NCBI RefSeq assembly: GCF_019880545.1
Contig: NZ_JAINVW010000003.1
Coordinates: forward strand, 558,001 to 622,000
Source of the DNA: Flagellimonas meishanensis
GTDB taxonomy: Bacteria > Bacteroidota > Bacteroidia > Flavobacteriales > Flavobacteriaceae
Direction of reading: 5' to 3'
Length of the DNA: 64,000 nt
Shown here: positions 62,234 to 64,000 of the stretch, one piece after another
Position numbering within the stretch: the first letter of the stretch is position 1
How the letters are laid out: every line of letters begins with the position of its first letter
Position numbers and translations under genes: made by a program
The notes under the pieces: model-generated
The model's input: the letters and a program-made list of their open reading frames with translations, nothing else
Told to the model about the DNA's origin: nothing
Database searches by the model: none

Positions 62234-62827
62234 ATGAATTTCCTGGCCCACATTTATCTTTCCTTTGATGACCCGGAAATAACATTGGGCAATTTTTTTG
62301 CCGACCACATCCGAGGCAACAAATACCAGCATTTACCCGACAAGGTGCAAAAAGGAATTATTTTGCATCGGGAAATAGACACCTATACCGACTCCCACCC
62401 GATAGCCAAAAAGAGCAGCAGGCGTTTGCACCAAAACTATGGGCACTATAGCCAAGTCATTGTAGATATTTTCTATGATCATTTTCTGGCAAAAAATTGG
62501 AAGCTGTATTCCGAGGTTCCTTTGGAAGAATTTGTGACAAGGTTTTATGGCCTTTTAAAAGAGAATTCTGGAATTTTGCCCATACGCACCAAACAAATGA
62601 TGCCCTATATGATTACAGATAACTGGTTGCTGAACTATGCCAATTTATCGGGCATCTCCAACGTCCTAAGTGGTATGAACCGCAGAACCAAAAACAAATC
62701 CAGGATGGATTTGGCCATTACGGATCTTAAGGAGCATTACACTGATTTTGAAACCGAGTTCACCACATTTTTTTCAGAATTGATTACCTTTTCCCGTCAA
62801 AAATTCATCTCACTATGCGAAGATTGA
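62234..62827 (+). CDS. ACP phosphodiesterase (AcpH-like)
   Basis: A 197-aa protein of the acyl carrier protein phosphodiesterase family: MNFLAHIYLSFDDPEITLG at the start, FFADHIRGNKYQHLPDKVQK, GIILHREIDTYTDSHPIAKK and HYSQVIVDIFYDHFLAKNW, i.e. the HD-like His/Asp metal ligands. It removes 4'-phosphopantetheine from ACP. TAAATTTC at 62205-62212 is a near -7 element. The following gene overlaps its end by 13 bases. Confidence 0.9.
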   Translation: MNFLAHIYLSFDDPEITLGNFFADHIRGNKYQHLPDKVQKGIILHREIDTYTDSHPIAKKSSRRLHQNYGHYSQVIVDIFYDHFLAKNWKLYSEVPLEEFVTRFYGLLKENSGILPIRTKQMMPYMITDNWLLNYANLSGISNVLSGMNRRTKNKSRMDLAITDLKEHYTDFETEFTTFFSELITFSRQKFISLCED

Positions 62828-64000
62828 TATTTCTATTGCCCCTTATCTTATTGGTTAACTGTAGACAACAGCCCGCACCGCCTACGGGACTGGTTGCTGA
62901 AAAAGCAATGGTTGTCTCTGCTCGTGAAGAAGCCTCAAAAATAGGTGTGGAGATTATGAGGCAAGGAGGCAATGCCTTTGATGCCATGGTGGCCACGGAA
63001 CTGGCACTGGCAGTCGCCTATCCTTATGCTGGCAATCTGGGTGGAGGAGGTTTTATGGTGTACAGAAAAAGTAACGGGGATATTGGCGGGCTGGATTATC
63101 GGGAAAAAGCCCCGCTATCAGCCCACAAGGATATGTACCTGGACTCTTTGGGAAATGTGGTACCCAACATGAGCACGGTTGGGGCCACTGCGGTAGGGGT
63201 GCCTGGGACCATTGCCGGTGTTATCGAAGTACATCAAAAATTTGGCACCCTTCCCCTACGGATAATTATGGAGCCTGTTATTGCCCTTGCGAATAAAGGT
63301 GTTGTGGTGACCGAAAAACAAGGGGAGAGACTGGAAAAACACCGAAATCAGTTTGTGGAGGTTAACGGTGACAGCACAAAGTTTTCCACGGTATACAAAA
63401 TGGGTGATACCATAAAATATCCCGCATTGGCAACCACTTTGGAAAAAATACTTCTTCATGGCAGGGATGGCTTTTACAAAGGTGAAGTGGCCCAAAAACT
63501 GGCCTCCTTTATCCAGGAACAGGGCGGTTATATCACTGAGGAAGATTTGGCCCAGTATGAGGCCAAATGGAGAGCACCCATCACCTTTGACTATAAGGAC
63601 TTAAGGATAATCACAATGAGTCCGCCAAGCAGTGGAGGGGTAACCATCAATCAAATTTTTAAGATGATGGAACCCTACAACATAGCCCGTTTTGGACACA
63701 ACTCACCAAAAACCATACAATTGTTTACGGAGGCTGCTCGGCGCGCCTATGCCGATAGAAATTTCTTTTTGGGCGACCCCGATTTTGTGGACATTCCGTT
63801 GGACGTGTTACTGGACGATGCCTATTTGGCGGCAAGGTTTTCCGATTTTTCCTTTGAAAAGGCAACGCCTTCCGAAGAAGTTTCCTACGGCGCAGTAGAA
63901 GTAGTGGAAAGTATGGAAACCACCCATTACTCCATTGTCGATTCTGAAGGAAATGCCATTTCTGCCACAACAACCCTGAACGGTGCTTATGGATCCAAGC
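62815..64000 (+). CDS. ggt: Gamma-glutamyltransferase, lipoprotein, cut by the window edge
   Basis: An ATG at 62815 starts a protein that is open to the window end (395 codons seen of about 550). It begins with a lipoprotein signal (LLPLILLVNCRQQ) and follows the GGT fold: AREEASKIGVEIMRQGGNAF, GNLGGGGFMVYRK, VGVPGTIAGVIEVHQKFGT, MSPPSSGGVTINQ, and the autoprocessing/nucleophile Thr in METTHYSIVDSEGNAIS. The proprotein cleaves before that Thr into two subunits and hydrolyses or transfers gamma-glutamyl groups in the periplasm. It overlaps the ACP phosphodiesterase gene by 13 bases. Confidence 0.93.
   Translation, partial: MRRLIFLLPLILLVNCRQQPAPPTGLVAEKAMVVSAREEASKIGVEIMRQGGNAFDAMVATELALAVAYPYAGNLGGGGFMVYRKSNGDIGGLDYREKAPLSAHKDMYLDSLGNVVPNMSTVGATAVGVPGTIAGVIEVHQKFGTLPLRIIMEPVIALANKGVVVTEKQGERLEKHRNQFVEVNGDSTKFSTVYKMGDTIKYPALATTLEKILLHGRDGFYKGEVAQKLASFIQEQGGYITEEDLAQYEAKWRAPITFDYKDLRIITMSPPSSGGVTINQIFKMMEPYNIARFGHNSPKTIQLFTEAARRAYADRNFFLGDPDFVDIPLDVLLDDAYLAARFSDFSFEKATPSEEVSYGAVEVVESMETTHYSIVDSEGNAISATTTLNGAYGSK

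Overview
The window reads as chromosomal DNA of a marine-type member of the Bacteroidota, most likely family Flavobacteriaceae. The grounds are the protein families present (SusD-free but typical DUF4251, DUF5916, DUF4369/TlpA, DUF1835, fused E1 alpha/beta, MutS2, lipoproteins with an SC lipobox) and several start regions with the family's TAnnTTTG -7 promoter element. The genus cannot be fixed from the sequence alone; Muricauda/Allomuricauda-like is a guess. No rRNA, tRNA, CRISPR array, insertion sequence or prophage was recognised.

Layout. 1-6.3 kb: an exported protein cut by the window edge, a divergent M19-type dipeptidase coupled to an LpxR-like outer-membrane protein, an orphan membrane protein, and a membrane-bound AraC regulator beside a membrane-anchored DJ-1/PfpI protein. 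6.6-12.8 kb: a large calcineurin-type phosphoesterase, an exported HExxH protein, a cupin-AraC regulator and a phospholipase D-like protein, all on the minus strand. 13.1-19.7 kb: a YceI protein, then a tight eight-gene minus-strand operon (FAD oxidoreductase, methyltransferase, type III polyketide synthase, FabL-like reductase, FabZ-like dehydratase, ketosynthase, acyl carrier protein, small membrane protein) that looks like a phenolic-lipid or alkylquinone pathway with its own acyl-chain machinery. 19.9-32.5 kb: a BNR-repeat protein, a small operon behind a 21-nt-phased repeat array, a sorbosone-dehydrogenase-like lipoprotein, DUF4251 and DUF5916 proteins, an HxlR/DJ-1/NADP-reductase stress locus, an EamA exporter and an OmpA lipoprotein pair.

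32.5-41.7 kb is mainly housekeeping: fused 2-oxo acid dehydrogenase E1, a 2-oxoglutarate oxygenase coupled to an eIF1/SUI1-like factor, a DUF1835-nucleoside phosphorylase-binding protein operon, uracil-DNA glycosylase and MutS2. 41.8-45.6 kb holds a cholesterol-dependent-cytolysin-like lipoprotein facing a TPR/HTH membrane regulator across a highly structured 313-bp intergenic region. 45.7-52.6 kb has a mutarotase-fold protein, a DCC protein, a three-gene unit (DUF1704 carboxypeptidase-like, N-formylglutamate amidohydrolase-like, glutathione-synthetase-like ATP-grasp), a dicarboxylate symporter and chorismate synthase. 52.8-64 kb carries an LpxH-type phosphoesterase, a large FAD/Fe-S oxidoreductase, a beta-barrel protein, a TlpA lipoprotein, a rhomboid protease divergent from an LpxL-type acyltransferase, phosphoglucosamine mutase, ACP phosphodiesterase and a truncated gamma-glutamyltransferase.

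The strongest candidates for undescribed biology are the type III PKS operon with dedicated fatty-acid-synthase parts, the cytolysin-like lipoprotein with its regulator and operator array, and the DUF1704/amidohydrolase/ATP-grasp unit.
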